DNA of 39,203 bases from Lentzea aerocolonigenes (lineage in GTDB: Bacteria > Actinomycetota > Actinomycetes > Mycobacteriales > Pseudonocardiaceae): the NCBI RefSeq assembly GCF_000955955.1, contig NZ_JYJG01000239.1, forward strand, positions 1 through 39,203. The letters are read 5' to 3'. The position numbers and the translations under genes were made by a program. Every line of letters begins with the position of its first letter. The first letter of the stretch is position 1. Positions 15,302 to 23,107 of the stretch are shown one piece after another. The notes beneath the pieces are model-generated. The model saw only the letters and a program-made list of their open reading frames with translations. It did not search any database and was not told the DNA's origin.

Positions 15302-16603
15302 GTGACTGCAGGGGAAGTCGTTGGCGCGCGCCGTGAATCGGTGACGTTGCCGGTTCCGGTGTTGCTGGTGGTCGCGGGGTTCGCCGCCGCGGTCGTCGCG
15401 CAGGGCGGGTACTACCTGCCCGGCAGGGTGCTGTCCGGCCTGCTGGTCGGCGTGGCCGTGGCGCTCGCGCGTCCCCGGCCGAACCTCGTTGCGGCACTTG
15501 GAGGAGCGCTCGCGTTGTGGGCCGTCGTGCGTGGGCTGCTCGAAGGAGACGTGCTCTCCGCTGTGCCGACCGCGGCCGCCGCGGGCGTGTTCGTCTGTGC
15601 GATTCTCGTTGTGGCGCAGGCAGATCGCGAGCAACGCGAGCTGCTCGCCACGGTGGTCGTCGGTGTCGGCGCGCTGGTCGCGTTGACCGGCTGGGTAGCT
15701 GTCGTGTTCCGGATTCGGTCCTGGACGACGGTGTCCGAAGGACTGCTGCGCGCGGCGTCCACTCTGACCTACCCGAACGCCGCTGCTGCGGTGATGGCCG
15801 CGGTCGCGGTGTTGTCGCTGGTCCTGAAACCGACACCGCTCATCTCGGTGGTGACTTTCCTGCTGTGCACCGGGGTCGGCACGACGATGAGCCGTGCGGC
15901 CGTGATCGCGCTGGTGGCCGGGTTGCTGGTGCTGGGCGTGTTCTCGGGCTTCAAGAAGACCGTGGTCAGGGCGGCGCCACCGTTGATCGGCGCCGTGGCC
16001 GCGGTCGCCGCGTTGCTGCCGACGATGCGGGTGGCCGACGAGCCGCACGTCGTGCTCGCGGTCATCGGGCTGCTGGCCGGTGCCGCGCTGGCGCTGTGGT
16101 TGCACAGGCTGGGGCGCTATGCGGTGCTGCCGGTGGTGATCGGCGCTGCATTCGCGATCGGGTTCGCGGACCGTCTCGCCAGCAGGGTCTCGTTCAGCTC
16201 ACCGGACCGCAGCGGGGCCGCCGGAGCGGCGCTGGAACTGGTCTCCCGGTCGCCGATCCTCGGCACCGGACCAGGAAATGGATCTCTTTTCTTCAACTCG
16301 GGCAACGAAGGTGCCCGGGTCATGCGTTACGTGCACAACGAGTACTTGCAGGTGCTCGTCGAACTGGGGGCGGTCGGGCTCGTGCTGGCGCTGGGGGTGG
16401 TGGTCGCGCTGTTGATCGCCATGTGGCGCGGTCGCGGCACGCCGTTGTGGGCAGGGGCGATGGCGGCTGTCGTCGTCGTGCTGGTCCACAGCGGGTTCGA
16501 CTTCCTGTGGCACCTGCCCGTCGTGCTCATCGTCGCCGGTCTCTGCGCCGGTCTTGGTTTTCCGTCCACAGAGGACGGAAGTGTAGAGGGGACAACAGCA
16601 TGA
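15302..16603 (+). CDS. O-antigen ligase-like (Wzy_C) membrane protein
   Basis: This 433-residue protein has ten or more membrane helices and a loop near residues 315-370 with the Wzy_C signature. It includes G-T-G-P-G-N-G-S-L and then R-Y-V-H-N-E-Y-L-Q-V-L-V-E-L-G-A-V-G-L. The H-N-x-Y-L-Q element is shared by lipopolysaccharide O-antigen ligases and by PglL/PilO-type O-oligosaccharyltransferases that glycosylate pilins. Since it sits between the prepilin peptidase and a secreted protein in a pilus locus, transfer of a lipid-linked glycan to an exported protein is an attractive inference, not shown. GTG at 15302 follows GGGGGAAA. The stop overlaps the next ATG. Confidence 0.75.
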   Translation: MTAGEVVGARRESVTLPVPVLLVVAGFAAAVVAQGGYYLPGRVLSGLLVGVAVALARPRPNLVAALGGALALWAVVRGLLEGDVLSAVPTAAAAGVFVCAILVVAQADREQRELLATVVVGVGALVALTGWVAVVFRIRSWTTVSEGLLRAASTLTYPNAAAAVMAAVAVLSLVLKPTPLISVVTFLLCTGVGTTMSRAAVIALVAGLLVLGVFSGFKKTVVRAAPPLIGAVAAVAALLPTMRVADEPHVVLAVIGLLAGAALALWLHRLGRYAVLPVVIGAAFAIGFADRLASRVSFSSPDRSGAAGAALELVSRSPILGTGPGNGSLFFNSGNEGARVMRYVHNEYLQVLVELGAVGLVLALGVVVALLIAMWRGRGTPLWAGAMAAVVVVLVHSGFDFLWHLPVVLIVAGLCAGLGFPSTEDGSVEGTTA

Positions 16604-17031
16604 AGAAGCTCTCCGGGGGCAAGTCGCTGGCCGTGATGGCCGTCGCGGGCGGGGCGATCCTCGCCTCCGTCGCGCCGGTCATGGCGGAGGTGAGCGCGCA
16701 GTCGCCCTCGTTGTCGGCGGTCAGAGTCGAGTCGCCGGCGAAGCTCAAGGCGTGGGGCGCTGCGGCCGAGCTGAAGGTCACCTACGCGTGCCCGGCCGGC
16801 TCGACGTCGACGTACCTGTACTTGAACCTCACGCAGAACGCGTTCGGCCGCATCGCTTCCGGCGGTACGTCCAAGAACGTTCAGTGCACCGGCGGGTTCG
16901 AGACCATCACGCTGACGCTGACCTCGCAGAACGCGCCATTCCTGCCGGGCATCAAGGCGTACGCGAAGGCCGAGCTCAACTCGTACCCGAACTCGGCGAC
17001 CGACGAGCGCGAGATCGACGTCTGGTACTGA
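16600..17031 (+). CDS. Secreted protein of unknown function
   Basis: This 143-residue protein has a clear Sec signal peptide: M-K-K-L-S-G-G-K, a hydrophobic core, then probable cleavage after V-M-A near residue 29. The mature part of about 114 residues has two cysteines (Y-A-C-P and V-Q-C-T) that could form one disulfide. It has alternating hydrophobic strands suggesting a beta-sandwich, and ends D-E-R-E-I-D-V-W-Y. I recognise no family. It is translationally coupled to the ligase-like gene (ATGA), so it may be its substrate or a pilus-associated surface protein. Its stop abuts the stop of the next, convergent gene with no base between. Confidence 0.75.
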   Translation: MKKLSGGKSLAVMAVAGGAILASVAPVMAEVSAQSPSLSAVRVESPAKLKAWGAAAELKVTYACPAGSTSTYLYLNLTQNAFGRIASGGTSKNVQCTGGFETITLTLTSQNAPFLPGIKAYAKAELNSYPNSATDEREIDVWY

Positions 17032-17910
17032 TCACGAGCTCAGCCAGGCTCGCCACGTCGGCAACAGCGTGGCGATGAGCTCGTGCGGTGCCTCGGTGTT
17101 CGGGGAGTGCATCACACCGGGCAGCACCGCGAAGTCGGCGTCCAGCCGCTCAGCCATGTCGCGCTGAGCGGCTGGGCTCCACGCGTCGTCGGCGTCGCCG
17201 CACACCACGAGCGCCGGGATGCCGGACGACCGCAGCGCGCGGGCAAGCTTCGCGACCTGGTCCGGTTCGTAGCGCAGGCCGTTGGCCATGCCGAGCAACG
17301 CGGCGGCGGGCGATGCCAGGAACCTGGTGCGGTAGAAGTCCTTCAGCTCCTGCGGAAGCGCCACGTAGGCCGGGTTCTGCGCCGACCGCAGCTCGTTCAG
17401 CTTCTGGGTGCCCTCGACGCCCTGCTCGGCCAGCACGTGCTCGCCGACCTCCAGCACCGTGCGGCGCTCACCGGCGGGCATTTCGGACGGGCCGGACGAC
17501 ATCAGCGTGAGACCCGTGATCGGGGCGCCGGCGAACACCGCGGCGCGTGCGACCAGACCGCCGTAGGAGTGGCCGAGCAGCAGCACCTTCCGGCCGTCCG
17601 CGACGATCTTCTCGATCAGCTCGGCGAGCACCGACCCCAGCGGACCTGGGCGGTAGAGCGCCTCGTCGTCCGGGCCCGCGGAGTCCTGCTGACCCGGCAG
17701 GTCGATCGCGAGCACCTCGAAACCGGCGTCCGCGATCGGGTCGATCATGGGCGCGAAGTCCTCTTTGGAACCCGTGTAGCCCGGCACCAGCAGCGCCGTC
17801 GTGCGCAACGCGTCGTCGCCCACCGCGGGCGCACGCAGCGCCGCGATCGTGCCGTACCGGCCTGGTAGGTCGACGCGTTGTGCCCGGTGCGGGCTGAGCT
17901 GCGAGTACAC
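17032..17910 (-). CDS. Alpha/beta hydrolase
   Basis: This 292-residue single-domain hydrolase has the nucleophile elbow G-H-S-Y-G-G near residue 130, the oxyanion-region motif L-L-V-P-G-Y-T-G-S near residue 44, and the acid in V-V-C-G-D-A-D-D-A-W near residue 238. The catalytic histidine is in V-M-H-S-P-N near residue 270. The substrate is not evident. GTG at 17910 avoids overlap with the upstream gene and matches the usual length; a longer frame would run into that gene. It follows the PQQ-propeller gene by seven bases and is probably the last gene of the rhlE transcript. Confidence 0.8.
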   Translation of the reverse strand: MYSQLSPHRAQRVDLPGRYGTIAALRAPAVGDDALRTTALLVPGYTGSKEDFAPMIDPIADAGFEVLAIDLPGQQDSAGPDDEALYRPGPLGSVLAELIEKIVADGRKVLLLGHSYGGLVARAAVFAGAPITGLTLMSSGPSEMPAGERRTVLEVGEHVLAEQGVEGTQKLNELRSAQNPAYVALPQELKDFYRTRFLASPAAALLGMANGLRYEPDQVAKLARALRSSGIPALVVCGDADDAWSPAAQRDMAERLDADFAVLPGVMHSPNTEAPHELIATLLPTWRAWLSS

Positions 17911-17917
17911 GAGGGAA

Positions 17918-19252
17918 CTATCGCAGCGCGACCAGGGTTTCGCCACGCTGCTCGAGCACAACGGGACCGGCTGTGGCGAGTTGCACAGGGCCCGGGTAGC
18001 CGTCGCGCCGCACCCGGATCGTGCCGACGAGGTCACCGGTGGCCTGCTCGTACACCCGCAGGCCGTCCTTCACCGGGATGAGCGCGCGGCCCGCGAGGGT
18101 CGTGCCGGCACCCAGCGTGTCGTTGGCCGTCCACAGTGGAGTGAGCGTCTCCAGCGACAGGGCGATCGTCTTGGAACCGCTGAACCAGAAGACGTTCGTC
18201 TTGGTGGCGAAGCTGCGCGCGACGTGGTGCGGCGGATCGGTGAAGTCCGACGACGGCACGTCGATCGGCGCTTCGCTGATCTGGTTGCCGCTCTCGGCGT
18301 CGAACACCACGATGCGGCTCGGGTTCGGCAAGGCCACCGCGACGAGCCTGTCCGTCACGGCCACGACCTGCACGTTCTTACCGCCGGTCACGAAGCTCGT
18401 GAACACCTTGGGGTCGTCGGCCTTGTCCGGGTTCGGCTTGATCACCGAGACCCGCTCGGAGGCGTCGTCCGGGCAGCGCTCGACCATCGCGAACTTGCCC
18501 GACGTCACCGCCATCGACCCGTACGTGCAGCCGACGCGCGGCTGCTTGTTCGGGTTCACGATCGCGCGGAGGGCGCCGTACTCCAGCGCCTTCACCAGGT
18601 CGTCGCGCCGGTAGACCTCCAGGTACTTCGACCCGGTGGTGATCATGTGCGAGCCCTCGTTGAGCAGCGCCGTGTCCGGTTCCGCGTCGCCGTTGCGCTG
18701 CGCCTTCCGCTCGCCGGTGATGCCGTCGACCGCGGTCATCTCCGAGCAGTTGGTGCCCTTGGAGTACAGGGCCATCGCGCGTGACTGGCCCGTGCTGACC
18801 ACGCACAGCGGCAGGTCGCGCTTGTACGTCCACCGCACGTCACCGGTCAGCGGGTCGCGCCCGTTCATCTCGCCGCCGTCGCCGGTCACGACCGTCGACG
18901 GCTTCTCCTCGCCCGTCTCCTTCAGCGGCGTGAGCACGACCACCGGGGACTGGGTCGCGCCGCTGCGGGCACGCCACACCTCGGCGAGCGTTGGAGGCAG
19001 CGCCGTCACCTCGGGCAGCTGGTCCCACGACGCCGGCCCGGTGACCGACGTCGTGGCCCGCGCATCGCTGAACGCCCAGGTCAGCACGGACGCGACGATC
19101 GAGATGACCGCGATCAGCGCGACCGCCACGTAGTCGGCGCGGGTGCGCCAGGACCGGGCAGGCGGACGTTCCCCGACGGGCTCCGGCAGCTCGTGCGCGG
19201 GCTCGTCGAGGACGTCCTCGATGTCGGTGACGTCGGAACCGGGGGACGACAT
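17918..19252 (-). CDS. Membrane-anchored PQQ-like beta-propeller protein
   Basis: This 444-residue protein has an acidic cytoplasmic head of about 40 residues and one membrane helix (about 42-64). The extracellular domain of about 370 residues is made of repeating beta units such as G-D-V-R-W-T-Y, I-V-V-F-D-A-E-S-G and L-E-T-L-T-P-L-W-T-A-N, as in PQQ-type propellers. Enzyme PQQ-binding residues are not evident, so it is more likely a scaffold or binding protein. In M. tuberculosis a protein of this kind (Rv3212) also follows rhlE. Here its ATG lies four bases after the rhlE stop, so the pair is an operon. Confidence 0.75.
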   Translation of the reverse strand: MSSPGSDVTDIEDVLDEPAHELPEPVGERPPARSWRTRADYVAVALIAVISIVASVLTWAFSDARATTSVTGPASWDQLPEVTALPPTLAEVWRARSGATQSPVVVLTPLKETGEEKPSTVVTGDGGEMNGRDPLTGDVRWTYKRDLPLCVVSTGQSRAMALYSKGTNCSEMTAVDGITGERKAQRNGDAEPDTALLNEGSHMITTGSKYLEVYRRDDLVKALEYGALRAIVNPNKQPRVGCTYGSMAVTSGKFAMVERCPDDASERVSVIKPNPDKADDPKVFTSFVTGGKNVQVVAVTDRLVAVALPNPSRIVVFDAESGNQISEAPIDVPSSDFTDPPHHVARSFATKTNVFWFSGSKTIALSLETLTPLWTANDTLGAGTTLAGRALIPVKDGLRVYEQATGDLVGTIRVRRDGYPGPVQLATAGPVVLEQRGETLVALR

Positions 19253-19256
19253 GTGA

Positions 19257-20885
19257 TCAGTCTGCCGAAGGAGCGGCCTGTTCGGCAGAGGAACGCCGAC
19301 GACGACGCCTGCGGGGCTTGTCGGAGGCGGGCTTGTCGGTGGCTTCCGCGCTCGCCGGCGCCTCCGCCGTGACCTCGGCGCCCTCCACCGTCACGCCACC
19401 ACGGCTGCGCGTGCGGCTGCGGCTGCGCTTCGGCCTGGTCTCCTCGCTCGCCTCGGGCGCGGCCTGCTCGGCGGGACCGCGGCCTGAGCCGGAGCCGGAG
19501 CCGGTGCGACGACGGCGCTTGCGCTTGCCGTTGTCGAGCTTCTCCTCCTCCTCGGCGTCCAGACCGGCACGCGTGCGGTGGCTCAGCGGCAACCGGCCCG
19601 TGGAGCCGGACGGGATGCCCAGGTCCTCGAACAGGTGGTCGCTCGTGGAGTAGGTCTCCACCGGGTCCGGCTGGCCCAGGCCGAGCAGGTCGCTGACGGA
19701 CTTCCAGCGCGTCGTCTCGTCCCAGTCGACGAACGTGACGGCGACACCCTCGCGCCCGGCCCGGCCCGTGCGGCCGATGCGGTGCACGTAGGTCTTCTCG
19801 TCCTCGGGGCACTGGTAGTTGATGACGTGCGTCACGTCGTCGATGTCGATGCCGCGCGCCGCCACGTCCGTGGCCACGAGCACGTCGACCTTGCCGCTGC
19901 GGAACGCCCGCAGTGCCTGCTCACGCGCGCCCTGGCCCAGGTCACCGTGCACGGCGGCCGCCGCGAACCCGCGTTCGGTCAGGTCGTCGGCGATCTTCTG
20001 CGCGGTCCGCTTGGTCCGCGCGAAGATCATCGAGAGGCCTCGGTCACGGGCCTGCAGCACACGGGCCAGCATCTCCAGCTTGTCCATGGAGTGCGCGCGG
20101 TAGACGAACTGCTTGGTGCGCTCGTGCGTCTGGCCGGCGTCGTTCTCCTCGGCGCGGATGTGCGTCGGCTGGTTCAGGAACGTGCGGGCCAGCGTGATGA
20201 TCGGGCCCGGCATGGTCGCGCTGAACAGCATCGTCTGACGCTTGTCCGGAACCATCGTGAGGATGCGCTCGATGTCGGGCAGGAAGCCCAGGTCGAGCAT
20301 CTCGTCGGCCTCGTCCAGCACCAGCGCGCGGACCTTGCCGAGCACCAGGTGGCGCTGTTCGGCCAGGTCGAGCAGGCGGCCGGGCGTGCCGATCACGACA
20401 TCGACACCCTTGCGGAGCTGCGCGATCTGCCGCTCGTACGGGATGCCGCCGTAGATGGCGGTGACCTTGACGTTGAGGTGCTTCGCGGCGTCGGTGAGGT
20501 CGTGCGCGACCTGGAGACACAGCTCACGGGTGGGCACGACCACAAGTGCCTGCGGCGTGCCGTCGCCGGGCACGTCGAGGCGGTGCAGCAGCGGCACGCC
20601 GAACCCGAGGGTCTTGCCGGTGCCGGTGCGCGCCTGACCGATCAGGTCGTCGCCGGACAGGGCGATGGGGAGCGTCAGCTCCTGGATGGCGAACGTGCGG
20701 ACGATGCCCGCCTCGCCGAGCGCCTTGACGATCTCGTCACGCACTCCCAGCTCGGCGAACGTGGGGGCGTCTGTCGCCACCGGAGCGTCTGCGAGCAGCG
20801 GGTGCGACGGGTCTTCTTCGGGAACTCCGGCCTCGCTGTGCTCCAGCAGAACCGGGTCCAGATGTGCTTCTACTTCAGCGGTCAG
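19257..20885 (-). CDS. rhlE: DEAD-box RNA helicase RhlE
   Basis: This helicase of about 542 residues has every core motif: Q-motif F-A-I-Q-E-L-T, Walker A A-R-T-G-T-G-K-T, P-T-R-E-L, T-P-G-R, D-E-A-D, S-A-T, and H-R-I-G-R-T-G-R. The last 130 residues are a basic, disordered tail with runs such as K-R-K-R-R-R-R-T and R-P-K-R-S-R-S-R-T-R-S-R, probably RNA-binding. It probably unwinds structured RNA in ribosome assembly or cold response. The start is unresolved. The frame is open to 20999 and TTG codons exist at 20999 and 20909. An AGAGAGG site at 20895-20901 instead points to CTG at 20885, giving M-T-A-E-V. Confidence 0.85.
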   Translation of the reverse strand: MTAEVEAHLDPVLLEHSEAGVPEEDPSHPLLADAPVATDAPTFAELGVRDEIVKALGEAGIVRTFAIQELTLPIALSGDDLIGQARTGTGKTLGFGVPLLHRLDVPGDGTPQALVVVPTRELCLQVAHDLTDAAKHLNVKVTAIYGGIPYERQIAQLRKGVDVVIGTPGRLLDLAEQRHLVLGKVRALVLDEADEMLDLGFLPDIERILTMVPDKRQTMLFSATMPGPIITLARTFLNQPTHIRAEENDAGQTHERTKQFVYRAHSMDKLEMLARVLQARDRGLSMIFARTKRTAQKIADDLTERGFAAAAVHGDLGQGAREQALRAFRSGKVDVLVATDVAARGIDIDDVTHVINYQCPEDEKTYVHRIGRTGRAGREGVAVTFVDWDETTRWKSVSDLLGLGQPDPVETYSTSDHLFEDLGIPSGSTGRLPLSHRTRAGLDAEEEEKLDNGKRKRRRRTGSGSGSGRGPAEQAAPEASEETRPKRSRSRTRSRGGVTVEGAEVTAEAPASAEATDKPASDKPRRRRRRRSSAEQAAPSAD

Positions 20886-20894
20886 GATGATCAG

Positions 20895-21058
20895 CCTCTC
20901 TCGTACCAAGCGCGTACGAGCCCTGGCCGGGCCTCTCGACCGCGCTTGAGGAGCAGCTGCGGGAAAGGTGTACGCGCACCTATTCGTGCGCCTGCCCAAA
21001 AATCATGGGACACAGCGGTTCGTCACACTCGTCACGCCGGGCGTCCGTGCCCATTCTA
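20895..21058 (-). promoter_or_regulatory. Putative rhlE promoter and structured leader
   Basis: On the minus strand TAGAAT at 21058-21053 is a near-consensus minus-10 box. The leader that would follow, about 150 bases, holds two perfect hairpins. One is GCGCAC/GTGCGC (20974-20991, 6-base loop). The other is CTCGTAC/GTACGAG (20900-20920, 7-base loop), whose second arm overlaps the AGAGAGG ribosome-binding site by two bases. Such a leader could control translation. Confidence 0.45.
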
Positions 21059-21095
21059 CCTGGCGAGACGCATTTGACCACTAGAGTTCGTCACC

Positions 21096-21740
21096 ATGGG
21101 TGTTGCGGAGGGTGTTGTCGATCTTCTGGGAGCGCTCGCATATGGCGAGCTCTCGGCCTTCGACCGGATGACGGAGGACTCGCGCACGGCGCCGACATTG
21201 GCCGGGCGCGCGGCGTTGGCGCAGATGGCCGCCGCTGAGATCGGGCACTTCACGCTGTTGCAGAAGTACCTGGGCGAGCACGACATCAAGGTCGAGGACG
21301 CGATGGCGCCGTTCGTGAAGGGCTTCGACGCCTTCCACGAGTCGACCAGCCCCAAGTCGTGGCTCGAGTCACTGGTGAAGGCGTACGTGGGCGACGGGCT
21401 CGCCGCCGACTTCTACCGCGAGGTCGGTTCGTGGCTCGACGACGAGCCGACGCGTGAGCTGGTGCTCGCCGTGCTCGCCGACACGGGCCACTCGGCGTTC
21501 GCTGAGCGCGAAGTCCTGGCCGCCGTGGAGTCGGATCCGCGCGTCCGCGACCGGCTCGCGTTGTGGGGCCGCCGGCTGCTGGGCGAGGCGTTGACGCAGG
21601 CCCAGTACGTGGTGGCGGAGCGGGACGGGCTCTCGGAGCTCATCGTGCGCGGGTCTGGAGACCTCGCCGGGATCGGTCAGCTGTTCCGGCGGCTCCAGCA
21701 GTCGCACGCGCGGCGCATGACGCAGCTGGGTCTGGGCTAG
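21096..21740 (+). CDS. Ferritin-like fold protein (Rv3210c type)
   Basis: This 214-residue, all-helical protein is of the ferritin-like or tRNA-hydroxylase-like superfamily. Possible metal ligands are E18 in Y-G-E-L, E47-x2-H50 in A-A-A-E-I-G-H-F, and H126 in D-T-G-H-S-A-F-A-E. The pattern is less regular than in true diiron enzymes, so metal binding is unproven. It is divergent from rhlE, as in the M. tuberculosis neighbourhood. No ribosome-binding site precedes the ATG. TAGAGT at 21082-21087 fits a minus-10 box eight bases before it, so the mRNA may be leaderless. Confidence 0.75.
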   Translation: MGVAEGVVDLLGALAYGELSAFDRMTEDSRTAPTLAGRAALAQMAAAEIGHFTLLQKYLGEHDIKVEDAMAPFVKGFDAFHESTSPKSWLESLVKAYVGDGLAADFYREVGSWLDDEPTRELVLAVLADTGHSAFAEREVLAAVESDPRVRDRLALWGRRLLGEALTQAQYVVAERDGLSELIVRGSGDLAGIGQLFRRLQQSHARRMTQLGLG

Positions 21741-21783
21741 GTAGGCTCGGTCCTGGATTTTCTCTTTGAGCACGGAGGTCAGC

Positions 21784-22008
21784 GTGGAGGTCAGGATCGG
21801 CGTCGCGGACAGCCCGCGGGAACTCGTCGTGACCAGTGAGCTCAACCCGTCAGATGTTGAGGCACTGGTGGCGGACGCGGTGTCCGGCAAGTCCAGCGTG
21901 CTGTCGCTGGTGGACGTCAAGGGTGCGCGGTTCGTCGTGCCCGCTGGCCGCGTCGCGTACGTGGAGATCGGCCCGCAGGACTCGCGCAAGGTCGGTTTCG
22001 GCGCCTGA
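21784..22008 (+). CDS. DUF3107 protein (TB9.4 homologue)
   Basis: This 74-residue protein begins V-E-V-R-I-G-V-A-D-S-P-R-E-L, contains V-S-G-K-S-S-V-L-S-L-V-D-V-K-G near residue 40, and ends with Y-V-E-I-G-P-Q-D-S-R-K-V-G-F-G. This is the DUF3107 family, whose M. tuberculosis member is TB9.4 (Rv3208A). The function is unknown. GTG at 21784 is chosen over the open frame further upstream because GGAGG stands five bases before it and the family starts here. A strong terminator follows 11 bases after the stop. Confidence 0.88.
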   Translation: MEVRIGVADSPRELVVTSELNPSDVEALVADAVSGKSSVLSLVDVKGARFVVPAGRVAYVEIGPQDSRKVGFGA

Positions 22009-22019
22009 GTCGTTCTACG

Positions 22020-22052
22020 AAAAAGCCCCGGTCGCTCTGACCGGGGCTTTTT
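22020..22052. terminator. Bidirectional intrinsic terminator
   Basis: A perfect 14-bp stem (AAAAAGCCCCGGTC paired with its complement) has a 5-base loop, with an A-run on one side and a T-run on the other. It therefore works as a Rho-independent terminator in both directions, for the DUF3107 gene from the left and the DUF4873 gene from the right. The last T is also the last base of the DUF4873 stop codon. Confidence 0.93.
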
Positions 22053-22363
22053 CAGTGTTCGGCTGGTTCTTCGATCTTGTACGGCGGGGTTGAGATGCCG
22101 CCGACCCTGTAGCGGCCCCACGGGTCGGGGTCGGTCAGGGTGCCCTCGGCCTGGCCGGTGGGGGTCCGCAGGAGGGTGGTGCGGGCGCCGGCTTCCACGC
22201 GGGTGGTGACCTCGTCGTTCTGCTTGATCCGGCCGTACCAGTGGTAGCGGCCGTCGATCGGCTGGAAGTAGCCGCGCAGCTCGACGGTCACCGGGACCTC
22301 GTCCGTCCCGAAGATCAGGGTGGCGTCGCCGGTGTAGCCCTCTTCGGCGTGCTCGTCGCTCAT
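22052..22363 (-). CDS. DUF4873 domain protein
   Basis: This 103-residue protein is built of beta strands and has the DUF4873 pattern: Y-T-G-D-A-T-L-I-F-G near residue 9, V-T-V-E-L-R-G-Y-F-Q-P-I-D-G-R-Y-H-W-Y-G-R-I near residue 25, and D-P-W-G-R-Y-R-V-G-G near residue 80. The function is unknown. As I recall, the domain also occurs attached or next to flavin-dependent oxygenases in actinobacteria, which fits the oxygenase gene nearby. Its ATG shares one base with the TetR stop, so the two are co-translated. Confidence 0.8.
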   Translation of the reverse strand: MSDEHAEEGYTGDATLIFGTDEVPVTVELRGYFQPIDGRYHWYGRIKQNDEVTTRVEAGARTTLLRTPTGQAEGTLTDPDPWGRYRVGGISTPPYKIEEPAEH

Positions 22364-23046
22364 CAGTCCACCAATCGGAGTGGGGTGAGTGGCTTTGCCG
22401 GATCCGCCTGGATGCCTGCCTCGCGGAGCAGTCCGTCGATGGCGTGCCAGATGATCGTGGCGAGGTAGTCGCTGAGGTTCGCGCGGGACATGGTCTGGCG
22501 GTCGAGCCACCAGTCGCCCGCGTTCTGCACCATGCCGACGAGTCCGTGCGCCCACGGTTCGGCACCGCCTGAGTCCATCTCGAACGCGCGCAGGTAGTCG
22601 CCGAGGATGCGGGCGAGGGTCGCGGCGATGAGGTTCTTGTCCTCCTGCGCGACGTCCTTCTCCACCGGGCGGTCCACAAAGGACCCCTTCACCACGAAGC
22701 GGTAGAGGTTCGGGTTCTCCTCGATCACCGACAGGTAGGCGTCGATGATCCGTTCGATGCGCGCGCGGATCGGGCCGTCGGCGGCCAGGGCGGGACCCAT
22801 CCGGTCCATCAGCAGCTCGGTCGCCCGCTGGCCCACTGCCAGGTACAGGTCGGACTTGTCGGTGAACTGCCGGTAGAGCACGGGCTTGCTGACGCCCGCC
22901 TCCGCGGCGATGTCCTCCATCCCGACGTCCGGGCCCTTCCTGGCCACCGCGGCGATCGTGGCTTCCACGAACTCCGCCCTGCGCTGCTCGCGATGCCCCT
23001 TCCACCGCTCACGTCGCGCGTCCGGCCCCTTGACAGTGCGTGCCAT
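22363..23046 (-). CDS. TetR-family regulator of the diiron oxygenase cassette
   Basis: This 227-residue regulator has a basic head of 25 residues, then the TetR helix-turn-helix (about 27-72) with I-A-A-E-A-G-V-S-K-P-V-L-Y-R-Q-F as recognition region. The C-terminal ligand domain contains N-P-N-L-Y-R-F-V and N-A-G-D-W-W-L-D-R. ATG at 23046 faces away from the diiron oxygenase gene 61 bases off. Two palindromes in that gap are likely its binding sites, so it probably represses both itself and the oxygenase operon. The ligand is unknown; an aromatic or lipid-like compound is a guess. Confidence 0.88.
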   Translation of the reverse strand: MARTVKGPDARRERWKGHREQRRAEFVEATIAAVARKGPDVGMEDIAAEAGVSKPVLYRQFTDKSDLYLAVGQRATELLMDRMGPALAADGPIRARIERIIDAYLSVIEENPNLYRFVVKGSFVDRPVEKDVAQEDKNLIAATLARILGDYLRAFEMDSGGAEPWAHGLVGMVQNAGDWWLDRQTMSRANLSDYLATIIWHAIDGLLREAGIQADPAKPLTPLRLVD

Positions 23047-23065
23047 GTGACGCACGCTACCAGAA

Positions 23066-23092
23066 GTAACCGTTACCTCAAGTAACACTTAC
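23066..23092. promoter_or_regulatory. Double palindromic TetR-type operator
   Basis: Two related dyads stand 16 bases apart, centre to centre, in the divergent gap. GTAACCGTTAC (23066-23076) is perfectly symmetric about its central C. GTAACACTTAC (23082-23092) has four of five matching pairs. The arrangement suits one or two TetR dimers blocking both promoters. A GGGGAGG ribosome-binding site for the oxygenase follows at 23094. Confidence 0.75.
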
Positions 23093-23107
23093 CGGGGAGG
23101 GCAACCG

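Noticed and set aside
8815..18140. Three copies of TCCACAGTGGA (8815, 13323, 18130) as a possible dispersed motif
   Set aside because: All lie inside coding genes, and similar GTCCAC/GTGGAC words are frequent in this genome. Without a genome count I cannot call it a functional motif.
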